NCBI GenBank assembly: GCA_905234795.1
Contig: CAJOIQ010000001.1
Coordinates: 186,001 to 250,000 of the forward strand
DNA from: an uncultured Bacteroidales bacterium
GTDB lineage: Bacteria > Bacteroidota > Bacteroidia > Bacteroidales > UBA932
Direction of reading: 5' to 3'
DNA: 64,000 nucleotides
Shown here: positions 17,062-26,152 of the stretch, in pieces
Position numbering within the stretch: position 1 is the first letter of the stretch
Layout: every line of letters begins with the position of its first letter
Made by a program: the position numbers and the translations under genes
Notes under the pieces: model-generated
Databases searched by the model: none
What the model was told of the DNA's origin: nothing
Seen by the model: the letters and a program-made list of their open reading frames with translations, nothing else

Positions 17062-17116
17062 AAGCAGGTGGTTTGGCAGGCCGGTGCCCGGTCGGGGGCG
17101 CCGGCCCGAAAACGGG

Positions 17117-19522
17117 TTATTCAACCACGGTCACATTGTCTGCCGTGAAGTGGAAGAAGAAGTCGGTCTTGATGGTCTGGCCCTTGAGGATGTCGAAGTT
17201 CTCCAGCTGAACACCGTTGTTATTGTTGTTCAGGATGAAGTTGGCCGTGTTGCCAAAGGCCGTGGCCGGCACCTCGAAGTACTTGTAGGTTACGCCGCCG
17301 ATTTCCTGGGTTCCGGCAGGGGCAGCGCCCGGCCATCCGCCAAAGATTTCGGAAGTGCCCCACACATACAGGGCAATCTCGTCCCAACCGGTGTCGTCAA
17401 TCACATACACGCGGGTGACAGGAGTGGTCTCCGTGCAGGCGGAATTCTCAATCTCTAGGAACAGGTCTTCTCCCAGCGTGGTGGAAAGAGCATCAAACTG
17501 GCTACCTTCTCCGTTGTTGAAGATGAGGTTCTCTTTCTTTCCGGTAGCGTCGGCGGACACGTCAAAGGTGTAGACGGGTTCTCCGCACCAGGTGCCTATC
17601 TTGGTACCGGCTGCACCGGTCCAACCGCCGAAGACCTCGGCGTCGCCCCAGGCATAGAGATTCAGCGTCTCCCAGCCCTGCTTGTTCACCACATAGATGG
17701 TTGAAGGTTCTCCGCGGGGGTTGCCGTCCACGTTACCCAGGCTGTAGGCTGCATTGATGGTCAGGAAAATCTCTTCCTCGGGAACAACGATGGGGAAGCC
17801 GTCCAGCTGTTTGCCGTTGTTGTTATTGTTGAAGATGAGGTTGAGGTTCTTGCCGGCCATGTCGGCAGGAAGGCCGAATACCAGATAGTCTACGCCCTTG
17901 ACGGTCTCTACGTTCACCGGAGTGGCGCCCGGCCAGCCGCCGAAGGCTTCGGCGTCGCCCCAGGCATAGAGGGCCACTTCTTCCCAGTCGGTCTTGTTGT
18001 TGATGAGGATCTTGATGTCCGGGTTGCGGGGATCCAACTGAACCACGTTGAGGTCGGCGTCTACGGAGACGAAGAGCTCGCCGGACAGCGTCACGGGATA
18101 GCTTTCGGTCTGGGTGCCGGCGTTGTTGTTGAAGATGAGGTTTTCGGCGCGGCCTTCGGCATCGTCCACAACTACCTTCTTGTAGGTGACGGTGCCAATC
18201 TTGGCGGTTTCCGTCAACGCCATGCCGGGCCATCCGCCGCCCAGGTCGTTCACGTCACCCCACATATAGAGGTACAGGGCATCCCAGCCGGTGAGGTCCT
18301 GGACATAGATGGTCACGGGATCCTTGGTTTCGGGTACCGGCGGCTCTTCACCACCGCCGCCACCGCCATCCAGGGTTACCGGATCTCCGGCCTTGACGAT
18401 GATAACCACGGCGGTTTCCGGATTCAGGAACAGGTCATAGGTGCCGTCCTCCGTCACCTTGATGTTACTCCCGTCCTGTGTGACCGCAAACGGCTCACCA
18501 AAGGCTTCAAATGCACCGCCGAAGTTGACGCCCCAGTCGGCATCCTTGCGGAACTTGAATTCATCGGAAGTGGTGAGTTCGAGAGCCAGGCACACGTGCC
18601 AGGTACCGTCTGTGAACATGGGTTCGTCGGCGCCCCAGCTGTTGCCGGTGCTGGCGATGGAACCGATTACGCCCCAGGGACTGGCCTCGGTCATGGTGTC
18701 ACGGGGATCGGAGCTGCCGCCTTCGGCCGGATTGGCAGCCTCGGATACGCCGTCGGCCGTCACCAGGAAGAAGTAATCCTTCACGCCTTCGGCGAAGGTG
18801 ACGTTGTAGTCGGCCAGCTGGGTGCCGTTGTTGTTATTGTTGAAGATGAGGTTTTCTTCCAGGCCGAAGATATCGTCGCCGTACTCGAAGTACTTGTACT
18901 CCTGGCCGTCGGCGGTCCAGGTGCCGGACACCTGTGCGCCGGGCCAGTCGCCGCCGTAGTTGTTCACGGTGCCCCACATGTACAGGGCGATGGCGTCCCA
19001 ACCGGTCTGGTCGATGATGTAGATGCGTACGCCGCTGTGCTCGGGCAGTACAATCTTGCCCTCGTCGGGATTAACAGGCAGGAAATACTTTTCCCACTTG
19101 TCGGCATAGACGTTGGCCCATTCGCCGGCCCCCACGTTGAGGGTGTGTTTCACTTCCTCATTGCGGGAGGAACGCTCGTAGCCCTGCTGCACATTGTAGA
19201 ACGTGAAGCCGTCGGCCAGGGTTTTTCCATCCTTGAACCGGGCGGGATCCAGATAGATGCCCCACTTGGAGGTAATGGTCTCGGAATGGGTCATGAGGTA
19301 GGTGGGGTTGCCGATGGCGGCTTCACCGCCGTTGAACTCACCCACGATATAGATTTCGTCTGTGGAGGCACTGGCCTGAGGCATGATGACCTCCAGCAGA
19401 ATCATGTCGTTCCGGGTTTGGAAGGCCGGCTGCTCGTGCGCGAATTCAATCGCTTCCTTCTGGACGCAGGAGACAGCAAGGGCCAGGACCGGGAGAATGA
19501 AGAATGTTAAGAATCTTTTCAT
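17117..19522 (-). CDS. SusE/SusF-like starch-binding lipoprotein with five CBM26-like modules
   Basis: 801-residue outer-membrane lipoprotein (lipobox AVSC, Cys19) for surface starch capture. Domain order: SusE-type N-terminal beta domain (about 25-150), CBM26-like module 1 (165-258), a SusE/SusF-like Ig domain (281-378: PWGVIGSIASTGNSW, FKFRKDADWGVNFGG), a GGGGGG linker at 385-391, then CBM26-like modules 2-5 (402-495, 502-592, 607-693, 703-800). Each module repeats the pattern GW..alYmWG, GGWPGa and NLIFNNNNNG.Q, the starch-binding aromatic and Asn residues of the CBM25/26 group. Module 4 has GGWTGA instead of GGWPGA and a shorter NN run. It starts 2 bp after the susD stop and is followed by the surface amylase. 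Confidence 0.88.
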   Translation of the reverse strand: MKRFLTFFILPVLALAVSCVQKEAIEFAHEQPAFQTRNDMILLEVIMPQASASTDEIYIVGEFNGGEAAIGNPTYLMTHSETITSKWGIYLDPARFKDGKTLADGFTFYNVQQGYERSSRNEEVKHTLNVGAGEWANVYADKWEKYFLPVNPDEGKIVLPEHSGVRIYIIDQTGWDAIALYMWGTVNNYGGDWPGAQVSGTWTADGQEYKYFEYGDDIFGLEENLIFNNNNNGTQLADYNVTFAEGVKDYFFLVTADGVSEAANPAEGGSSDPRDTMTEASPWGVIGSIASTGNSWGADEPMFTDGTWHVCLALELTTSDEFKFRKDADWGVNFGGAFEAFGEPFAVTQDGSNIKVTEDGTYDLFLNPETAVVIIVKAGDPVTLDGGGGGGEEPPVPETKDPVTIYVQDLTGWDALYLYMWGDVNDLGGGWPGMALTETAKIGTVTYKKVVVDDAEGRAENLIFNNNAGTQTESYPVTLSGELFVSVDADLNVVQLDPRNPDIKILINNKTDWEEVALYAWGDAEAFGGWPGATPVNVETVKGVDYLVFGLPADMAGKNLNLIFNNNNNGKQLDGFPIVVPEEEIFLTINAAYSLGNVDGNPRGEPSTIYVVNKQGWETLNLYAWGDAEVFGGWTGAAGTKIGTWCGEPVYTFDVSADATGKKENLIFNNGEGSQFDALSTTLGEDLFLEIENSACTETTPVTRVYVIDDTGWDEIALYVWGTSEIFGGWPGAAPAGTQEIGGVTYKYFEVPATAFGNTANFILNNNNNGVQLENFDILKGQTIKTDFFFHFTADNVTVVE

Positions 19523-19524
19523 GG

Positions 19525-21330
19525 CTATTCGACTACATAATTAGGGTTCTGTACAAGGCCCGGATTCACGGTAAGCGCAGCTTCCGGGAGCGGGAACCAT
19601 TCATATTTGCGGTCGCGCTTGGCGGGATAGGCGTCATCACCCTCGCCGCGGCCGAAGAACCACCACTGGCCCTGGGTGAATTTGTCGAAACGACGGAGGT
19701 CGGTGCGGCGACGGCGTCCCTCGCACAGGAACTCCTTGCCCCACTCATTCAGCATCCAGTCCAGGTCGAAGGCGTCGAAGCCGGGACCGGGTTCATCCTT
19801 CTTGGTGTTCCAGTCGGCGGCCTTGAAGTAGCGCTGGCGTACCTGGTTCACCAGGGTCTTGGCGCCCTCGGCGTCGCCGGCGCGCAGCTTGCACTCGGCC
19901 AGCATGTAGTAGACCTCGGCCAGGCGGAATTCCACCTCGTCAATGTCGCGGAAGTCAACACCGCATACGTCCGGAAGCACCGGATAGCGCACCAGGCGGT
20001 AGCCGGAGTTGGTCTCGCCCCAGTGGGGGGACATCACGGGCGCCAGGTCGCGGCCCTTGTTCTGGAAGGTACCCACCTGGTCTACATAGACCAGATCCTG
20101 GCCTTCGCGGTCGGCATCGGCCGGGAGAGCGGCGCCGGTGTAGTAGTCCACCTGGGGACCCAGCAGGAAGAGGCCTTCCCAGTTTCCGTTTGTGTCGGCG
20201 TGGTAGGGTTTTTTGCGGATGTCTTTGTCGTCAAACCTGTCCCAGACGGCGCCCAGTTTGTCGCCGTAGTCAAAGACGAAGGACTTGCCGCCGGTGTCGG
20301 TCCCGCCGGTAGGAAGGACGGTGCCGGTGTTGTCGTGGGACGGGGCGATGATCACGCAGTTCCAGCGGCCCTGGTCATTGTTGGAGCCGAAGATGGAGTC
20401 CGGATCGCCGAAGGCGTTGTAGGGGAAGAAGGTGACGTCGCGGCAGTTGTAGGCGTTGCCGTGGGACTTGCCGTATTCGGAAGCCAGGGCGAACACCACC
20501 TCGGGGCAATTGATGTTGTCAATGTTGTAGATATCCCGGTAGTCGGCGGCCAGGCTGTAGGTGCCGAAATCACCGTTGATGATGCTCTGGCACAGGGTGG
20601 CGGCGTCGGCATAGTGGTCTTCGCCTATGAACACCTTGGCGTTGAACAGCAGGCGGGCCTTGATCATACGGTTGGTGGCCTGGTTCATGCGGTTCACGTT
20701 GTTCTTGGGCAGGTTGGCAAGGCTGGCGTCCAGCTCGTCAATCAGGAACTGCCAGATAATCTTGCAACCTTTGTCAAAGTCGGGATCGGCCGACGGGGGA
20801 ACCGTGGAGGTGACCTCCGTGTTCAGCGGCAGGGCGCCGCCCCATACCTCGAAGAGGTTGTAGTAGCACCAGGCGCGCAGGGTCTTCATCTCGTCGATGT
20901 ACTGGCTGGCCTTTTCCTGGGTTACGCCGATGGTCTCCAGGTCGATGGTCTCCAGGTCGTGGATAATGCTGTTGGCTTCTCCGATAGCGCCCCAGGTATT
21001 GTTCCAGGCGCTGCGGATGATGGTGGATTCCGATGTCCAGGTGTGGGAGGACAGCACGAATTTCTCGGCATTGTCCCAGCCCCACTGGCCGCCGTTCCAT
21101 ACGCGCCAGGCAATCTGGTCGGCCGTGAACTCGTTCAGGTAGAAGAAATACTCTCCGAAGGAACCTTCGGCCGTGTAGTACACGGAGGCGATGGCGCCCT
21201 TTACGCTGCCTTCATTCTGGTAGAAATTGTCTTTCTCAATGCGGTTGAAGGCCTTCTCGGTGAGGTCGAAGCAGGCGGTGAGGCTCACAGCGGCGACCGC
21301 CATAACAAGGGTATTGAATATCTTTCTCAT
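19525..21330 (-). CDS. susD: SusD-like starch-binding outer-membrane lipoprotein
   Basis: A 601-residue RagB/SusD family protein that caps the SusC transporter and binds the incoming glycan. Lipoprotein leader MRKIFNTLVMAVAAVSLTAC, then the helical TPR-type scaffold (EMKTLRAWCYYNLFEVWGGA, NRMNQATNRMIKARLLFNAK, VEFRLAEVYYMLAECKLRAG) and the family's C-terminal end WNTKKDEPG...EGRRRTDLRRFDKF...WFPLPEAALTVNPGLVQNPN. Length is normal. It lies 12 bp downstream of susC and 2 bp upstream of the SusE/F-like gene, in the standard Sus order. A starch specificity follows from the surrounding GH13, GH31 and CBM26-like modules. Confidence 0.95.
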   Translation of the reverse strand: MRKIFNTLVMAVAAVSLTACFDLTEKAFNRIEKDNFYQNEGSVKGAIASVYYTAEGSFGEYFFYLNEFTADQIAWRVWNGGQWGWDNAEKFVLSSHTWTSESTIIRSAWNNTWGAIGEANSIIHDLETIDLETIGVTQEKASQYIDEMKTLRAWCYYNLFEVWGGALPLNTEVTSTVPPSADPDFDKGCKIIWQFLIDELDASLANLPKNNVNRMNQATNRMIKARLLFNAKVFIGEDHYADAATLCQSIINGDFGTYSLAADYRDIYNIDNINCPEVVFALASEYGKSHGNAYNCRDVTFFPYNAFGDPDSIFGSNNDQGRWNCVIIAPSHDNTGTVLPTGGTDTGGKSFVFDYGDKLGAVWDRFDDKDIRKKPYHADTNGNWEGLFLLGPQVDYYTGAALPADADREGQDLVYVDQVGTFQNKGRDLAPVMSPHWGETNSGYRLVRYPVLPDVCGVDFRDIDEVEFRLAEVYYMLAECKLRAGDAEGAKTLVNQVRQRYFKAADWNTKKDEPGPGFDAFDLDWMLNEWGKEFLCEGRRRRTDLRRFDKFTQGQWWFFGRGEGDDAYPAKRDRKYEWFPLPEAALTVNPGLVQNPNYVVE

Positions 21331-21342
21331 AAGGCAGTCCGA

Positions 21343-24273
21343 TTAGAAGGTAACGGTGGCACCCAGGGTGACCACGCGGGTTTCGGGATAGCCGGTGCCA
21401 TTGTCCACGCCCGGGGTGAGGCCGTTGGTGCTCAGCAGGGCCGGGTCTGTGCCGGTGTAGCCGGTGAAGGTGTACAGATCCGATGCGGTGAGGAACACGC
21501 GCAGGCTCTGCAGGATGTCTTTCTGCTTGGGAATGAAGGTGTAACCCAAGGTGATGTTCTGGATCTTCATGAAGTCACCTTTCTCCAGGAAGTAGGAGGT
21601 GACCACGCCGCCGTATTCACGGACATTTTTGTCGGTGGTGTAAGCGGTGCGGAATACGTTGGCGTTACCGGAGCTCTGCAGGTTGCCGGCGCGGCGGTTG
21701 TTGTAGATCATGTGACCGAAGGCGCCGTTCATGAAGATGTTCAGATCCCAGTTCTTGTAGCGGATGGTGTTGTTCCAGGAGAGGAACAGCTTGGGAATGG
21801 TGTTGCCGATGTAACGCTTGTAGGCGGCGTTGGCCGATGCTGCGGTGATGGTGTTGCCGTCATTGTCGTACACCATCATGTCTCCGTACTCGTTCACGCC
21901 GGCGGCTTCATAGCCGTACAGCTGGCCGATACGGCTGCCTTCCGTGTAGCGGTAATAATAAGAGGTCTGTCCCAGGCCGCCGGTTCCCAGCATATCAATA
22001 TAGGAGGCGCCGTAAATCTGGTTGGACAGGGTCACGATGCGGGAATAACCTATGGAAGCGTTGATGCCGGAGGTCCACTTGACGGCGGTCTTGGTGAGGA
22101 TGTCGCCGTCCAGGGAGAGTTCGGCACCCAGGTTCTGGGTCTTACCCACGTTCACCAGGATGGAGCTGTGGATGAACGGAGGCTGGGGAGCCGTGTAGTT
22201 GTACAGCAGGTCCGGGCTCTCGCGGTCGTACAGGTCCAGGCTACCGCGCAGGCGGTTGCCGAAGAAGGCGAAGTCCACACCGGCGTTGATGGCCACCAGT
22301 TTCTCCCAGCGCAGTTCCGGGTTTTCATTGGAGGCGGGACGGTATCCTTTGATCCATTCGCCGTCCATATAGTACTGCCCATGGCTGCCGTAGGTGGGAC
22401 GGGCCACATTGGAACCGCCGCGACGGCCGGTGATACCGAAGGAGACACGGGGCTTGAGGCTGTTCACCCAGGTTGCGTTGTGCATGAAGTCCATGTTGGC
22501 CATTTCCCAGGCGATGGAAGCGGCGGGGAAGTTACCCCACTTGTTCTTGTCACCGAAGTTGGTGGCGCCTTCCCGGCGCAGGGAAACCTGGGCGAAGATG
22601 AGGTTGTTCCAGTTGTAGTTCACACGGGCCAGCAGGGCGATCACCTTGCTCAGGGACTTGCCGGAACCCATGCTGGTCTGGGCGGGATTCTCGGTGCGGG
22701 CAGTACCGGCGCCGATATCGTTCCACAGGATGGAGTCGTAGGCAAAACCGCGGTTGGTCATGTTCATGCTCTCCGAGTTGAAGTCCTGATAGGAGTAACC
22801 GGCCACGGCGTTGATGTGATGGGCGCCCTGGTGGAAGGAGTAGTTGAACAGCCATTCCAACTGATTGCGCCAGCTCTTGGAATAGCTGAGGGAGGCGGTG
22901 CCTTCATAGCCGTTCCAATACTTGTCGTGGGACTCGATGGGCGTATAGTTGTTGCTCTTGTAGTCGTTGTAATCCAGCGAGTACGTGATGGTAGAGCTCA
23001 GGTTGTGGACATCGTTCTTGATGAAGTTGGCCTTGAGGGAGACGGCGCCGGTGGTGTACAGACGCTGGCCGTTGGCCGTCTTGTTGAGCATGGCTTCCAC
23101 CGGGTTGGTGGCGTTGGTGGGAGCGGTGGGCTGATAATAGGAGCCATCCTCATTATATATAGGGAACGTGGGGTTGATGGTGAGGGCGGTGCCGAAGGAC
23201 CCGTCGTTGCCATATTCCTCGTTCACGCGGCGCACGTTCAGGGATACGTTGATTTGCAGGATGTCCTTGATGAGACGCTGCTCCAGGGCGGCGCGGGCGC
23301 CGAACTCTTCACGGGCGTCCACCAGGTCTACACCCAGGGAGTTCTTGTAGTTGACCGATGCGTTGTAGGAGCCCTTGGCGGTGCTGCCGTCCACGGACAC
23401 ATAGTGGCTGTGGCCATAGGAGAACTTGCGCAGGAGGGCGTTGTACCAGTCGGTGCGGTAACCGTAGTCGGTTCCGCGGCGGGAGCGCACCCATTCATCG
23501 GCCGTGAGAACGGGGATGGGGGCCTTGGCGAAGTTCACGTTGAAGGCGCCGTCGTAAGTGACGTGGGCCGTGCCGGGCTCGTCCTTGGAACCCTTCTTGG
23601 TGGTGATGAGGATGACGCCGTTAGCGCCGCTGGTGCCATAAATGGAGGCCGATGCGGCATCTTTCAGGACGGTCATGGATTCGATGTCCTGGGGCGACAG
23701 GCTGCGGATTTCGCCGCCGGGAACGCCGTCAATGACGATGAGGGGTCCGTTGCCTGCATTCAGGGATGTGGCGCCACGAATCTGGAAGTCGGAGCCGGAG
23801 TTGGGGTTGGAACCCTGGCTGGTGACCACGTTCAGGCCGGCCACCTTACCCGTGAGCATGGTCATGGGATTGTTGGTGGTGCCCCGGAAGAAATCCTTGC
23901 TGTCCACCTGTACGACGGATGCAGACAATTCCTTCTTGGACAGGGTGCCGTAGCCGATGACCACTACGTCATCCAGGAATTCGGCGTCTTCTTCCAGCGT
24001 CACCCTTGCCGGAACCGCCTTGGCGGCGAAGACTTGGGTGCTGTAGCCGATGCAGCTGATTTCCACCAGCGCTTCGGGGGAGGAGACGCGCAGGATGTAA
24101 TCACCGTCCAGTCCGGTGGCCGTTCCGTTGGAGGTGCCCTGTTCCATGACAGTGGCTCCAATGACGGGTCCCTGGCTGTCCACGACTACACCCTTCACCT
24201 GGTATCCGCCCTGGGCGAACACCATGACCGTCAGGCTAAGCCAGAGGGTCAGAGTGGAGATAATCCTTTTCAT
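21343..24273 (-). CDS. susC: SusC-like TonB-dependent outer-membrane transporter
   Basis: Imports malto-oligosaccharides across the outer membrane using TonB energy. I start at 24273 (MKRIISTLTLWLSLTVMVFA, signal peptide). Domains: carboxypeptidase-like regulatory domain (about 22-105: YQVKGVVVDSQGPVIGATVM), TonB box region (VVVIGYGTLSKKELSASVVQ), plug domain with GATSLNAGNGPLIVIDGVPG and SIYGTSGANGVILITTKKG, then a 22-strand barrel ending in TRVVTLGATVTF with the expected terminal Phe. 976 residues is normal. First gene of the starch operon, with a TACTTTTG box 49 bp upstream and an inverted repeat further upstream. Confidence 0.96.
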   Translation of the reverse strand: MKRIISTLTLWLSLTVMVFAQGGYQVKGVVVDSQGPVIGATVMEQGTSNGTATGLDGDYILRVSSPEALVEISCIGYSTQVFAAKAVPARVTLEEDAEFLDDVVVIGYGTLSKKELSASVVQVDSKDFFRGTTNNPMTMLTGKVAGLNVVTSQGSNPNSGSDFQIRGATSLNAGNGPLIVIDGVPGGEIRSLSPQDIESMTVLKDAASASIYGTSGANGVILITTKKGSKDEPGTAHVTYDGAFNVNFAKAPIPVLTADEWVRSRRGTDYGYRTDWYNALLRKFSYGHSHYVSVDGSTAKGSYNASVNYKNSLGVDLVDAREEFGARAALEQRLIKDILQINVSLNVRRVNEEYGNDGSFGTALTINPTFPIYNEDGSYYQPTAPTNATNPVEAMLNKTANGQRLYTTGAVSLKANFIKNDVHNLSSTITYSLDYNDYKSNNYTPIESHDKYWNGYEGTASLSYSKSWRNQLEWLFNYSFHQGAHHINAVAGYSYQDFNSESMNMTNRGFAYDSILWNDIGAGTARTENPAQTSMGSGKSLSKVIALLARVNYNWNNLIFAQVSLRREGATNFGDKNKWGNFPAASIAWEMANMDFMHNATWVNSLKPRVSFGITGRRGGSNVARPTYGSHGQYYMDGEWIKGYRPASNENPELRWEKLVAINAGVDFAFFGNRLRGSLDLYDRESPDLLYNYTAPQPPFIHSSILVNVGKTQNLGAELSLDGDILTKTAVKWTSGINASIGYSRIVTLSNQIYGASYIDMLGTGGLGQTSYYYRYTEGSRIGQLYGYEAAGVNEYGDMMVYDNDGNTITAASANAAYKRYIGNTIPKLFLSWNNTIRYKNWDLNIFMNGAFGHMIYNNRRAGNLQSSGNANVFRTAYTTDKNVREYGGVVTSYFLEKGDFMKIQNITLGYTFIPKQKDILQSLRVFLTASDLYTFTGYTGTDPALLSTNGLTPGVDNGTGYPETRVVTLGATVTF

Positions 24274-24321
24274 AGGGTTGCGTGTGTTGGTTATTGGTTT
24301 GTTTTGGTTTTCAGTGTGTTG

Positions 24322-24329
24322 CAAAAGTA
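24322..24329 (-). promoter_or_regulatory. Putative -7 box of the starch (sus) operon
   Basis: TACTTTTG on the minus strand matches TAnnTTTG. No -33 TTTG is found at the usual distance, as expected if transcription depends on an activator. Confidence 0.5.
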
Positions 24330-24390
24330 CCCCCTTTCACATGCGCGTCCTATTTACATAAAGGAAATATAATGGGTTAGATAATAATAT

Positions 24391-24427
24391 TTTTGCCAAC
24401 CCGCTGACTGTTAGCAAGTTGGCAAAA
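24391..24427. promoter_or_regulatory. 10-bp inverted repeat upstream of susC, candidate operator
   Basis: TTTTGCCAAC (24391-24400) and GTTGGCAAAA (24418-24427) are perfect inverted repeats 17 bp apart, centred about 95 bp upstream of the expected susC transcription start and 28 bp after the regulator stop. Neither strand has a T-tract after it, so a terminator is less likely than a binding site for the SusR-like regulator. Confidence 0.5.
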
Positions 24428-24454
24428 GCAGAAAAATGGGAAAATATAACGGGA

Positions 24455-26044
24455 TTATTTCCCTATTTGCATGATTTCGGCCTCGAATTTCTCGTTTTCC
24501 ACCCAGGATTTGTTCTTCACGCGCGTTTTATAGGTGTTGATGGTGTGAACGGAATAGTCCAGGAAGCGGGCAATCCGCTCGGTTTCCTGGATGCCCAGAC
24601 GGATGAGTGCGAAGATACGCATCTCCGGATTCAGGCCATGGGTGGGGAACACTTGTTCCGTCTCCGGGAACAGGGCGTTGTAGTCGTTGACAAAGGTGGG
24701 GAAGATCTTGAGGAAGGTGTTGTCGAAGGACTCGTACATGCTGTCCCTTTCCTTGTCCAGCGTGGATTCCTTGAGGGAGCGCCGCAGTTCGTCGTACTGG
24801 TGCGTCACCAGCATGCGGTCCACCAGTTTGTACAGCTGGGACATCTTCTCGATGAATTCGGAATTGTTATAGAAGGAGTTGCCGATGTATTCCACCTTGA
24901 TGGCATCGGCCTCGGCCAGACGGGCGTTGGCGTCCTCCAGCTGCCGGTTACGCTCCTCGATTCCCTGCCGGGCTTCGTGCAGGCGCCGGTTTTGCCGACG
25001 GAAGAACCACAGGGCTACGATGGCGGCTACGGCGATGATGATGATCAGGATGATACTGGTTCCCATCAGTTTATTCTGCCGGCTGAGGCTGTCGTAGTGG
25101 TTTTTCTCCACCAGGGGAAGCACTGCCCCCACCTCCAGTTTACGCAGGCGGGCGTTGTAGAAGTTGGCATCGTCGAAGGAGGCCCTCACGTAGCGGGTGG
25201 GCCGTTCCACCTCTCCCCGACGGGACAGGAATTCGGCCAGCATCCTCAGGGCCGTGGTTTCCTTGGTGGAGGATTTGATGTCACAAATGGCCGATTCACA
25301 GATGGCCATGAGGGCTTCGTCTTCCCGTCCCTGGAGCTGGAGCATCCAACCCATGGAGGAGGCATAGATGGCACGGGAGTGGAGGTCCAGGCCAGTGTCG
25401 GCCAGCAATCCCTCAAACTCTTTGATCCCTTCGTCGAACTGCCGGTTTTCCATGAGGAAGTTGGCGTTGAACTCGTGCCAGATGCGGCTGCTGATGGGAA
25501 CCGTTTCCAGAATCTTTTGGCTGAAGTGTTCCCCGGCCTGGGAATACTGGTCCCAGTAAGGATCGGTCTGCGCATATCCCCGGGCCGAGTAGTAGAGGCG
25601 CACCATTATCTTATAATAGTCCAGTTGCGCGCGCGGGGAAAGTCCTTTTTCCGACAAAGTTTCGGCGGCGTCGAAGGCTTCCTTGAAAAGGCCGGCGTTA
25701 ATCAGGCAGGTTACTTTTGCGATTTTGGCTTCGGCCACCAGGTCCGGGCTGGTGGATTTGGCGGCCAGTTCTCCCAGAGCAAGCGCATAATTGTAGGCCG
25801 AATCATATTTGTAACTGGCGTACTCCTGGAACAGATAAAAGGTGGCGTCCCATCGGCTTCCGTCATCTACGGCGTCCCGCACCGCGCTCCTGAGCAGGCC
25901 GATCTTTTCCTCCTTGCGGGCATCGTATTCGGCCTTGTTTTCCAGGGTGACGTCCAACTCCCGGAGCTTTTTCTCTACGTTCTGGGTATGGCCCCATGCC
26001 GGCAGGGAGCACAGGAGCAGTGCAATGATCGTGGGTATTCTCAT
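24455..26044 (-). CDS. susR: SusR-like (DUF6377-type) membrane-spanning transcriptional regulator
   Basis: A 529-residue one-component sensor-regulator. Signal peptide (1-20), a periplasmic helical TPR-like region (about 25-320; EYASYKYDSAYNYALALGEL), one transmembrane helix (327-348, LIIIIAVAAIVALWFF), a cytoplasmic coiled coil (350-385) and a C-terminal LuxR-type HTH (about 470-512: LNPEMRIFALIRLGIQETER, IARFLDYSVHTINTYKTRVK). This architecture matches SusR of the B. thetaiotaomicron starch system, which activates susA-G in response to maltose. Here it lies directly upstream of susC on the same strand, so it probably controls this locus. It has its own TAATTTTG box 30 bp upstream of the ATG. 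The symbol is by analogy. Confidence 0.85.
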   Translation of the reverse strand: MRIPTIIALLLCSLPAWGHTQNVEKKLRELDVTLENKAEYDARKEEKIGLLRSAVRDAVDDGSRWDATFYLFQEYASYKYDSAYNYALALGELAAKSTSPDLVAEAKIAKVTCLINAGLFKEAFDAAETLSEKGLSPRAQLDYYKIMVRLYYSARGYAQTDPYWDQYSQAGEHFSQKILETVPISSRIWHEFNANFLMENRQFDEGIKEFEGLLADTGLDLHSRAIYASSMGWMLQLQGREDEALMAICESAICDIKSSTKETTALRMLAEFLSRRGEVERPTRYVRASFDDANFYNARLRKLEVGAVLPLVEKNHYDSLSRQNKLMGTSIILIIIIAVAAIVALWFFRRQNRRLHEARQGIEERNRQLEDANARLAEADAIKVEYIGNSFYNNSEFIEKMSQLYKLVDRMLVTHQYDELRRSLKESTLDKERDSMYESFDNTFLKIFPTFVNDYNALFPETEQVFPTHGLNPEMRIFALIRLGIQETERIARFLDYSVHTINTYKTRVKNKSWVENEKFEAEIMQIGK

Positions 26045-26074
26045 GGTGTAAAGTTACTGATTTTCTTGTAAATA

Positions 26075-26082
26075 CAAAATTA
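26075..26082 (-). promoter_or_regulatory. Putative -7 box for the SusR-like gene
   Basis: TAATTTTG on the minus strand, 30 bp before the ATG at 26044; matches TAnnTTTG. It is divergent from the promoter of the SGNH/MBOAT operon. Confidence 0.5.
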
Positions 26083-26115
26083 TCACAAATTGATTGGACC
26101 ATAGGCATAAAGGGG

Positions 26116-26146
26116 TTGGGGGTCACGGAGAAATTGTGTATCTTTG
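26116..26146 (+). promoter_or_regulatory. Promoter of the SGNH-SGNH-MBOAT operon
   Basis: TTG (26116-26118), 20 bp, then TATCTTTG (26139-26146): a good match to the Bacteroidota -33/-7 pair. The ATG at 26153 follows after only 6 bases, so the message should be leaderless or nearly so. Confidence 0.7.
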
Positions 26147-26152
26147 CATCTT

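Noticed and set aside
19504-24372. A very long open frame (1622 codons) on the plus strand opposite susC, susD and the end of the susE/F gene
   Set aside because: It is the mirror of GC-rich coding sequence: its translation is Val/Gly/Ala/His-rich without domains, and the minus strand carries complete recognisable genes throughout.
24391-24427. Inverted repeat as terminator of the SusR-like gene
   Set aside because: A 17-base loop and no T-tract on the minus strand make termination less likely than an operator.
26144-26152. TTG start three codons upstream of the first SGNH gene
   Set aside because: The TTG is part of the TATCTTTG -7 box; the ATG at 26153 is the natural start.
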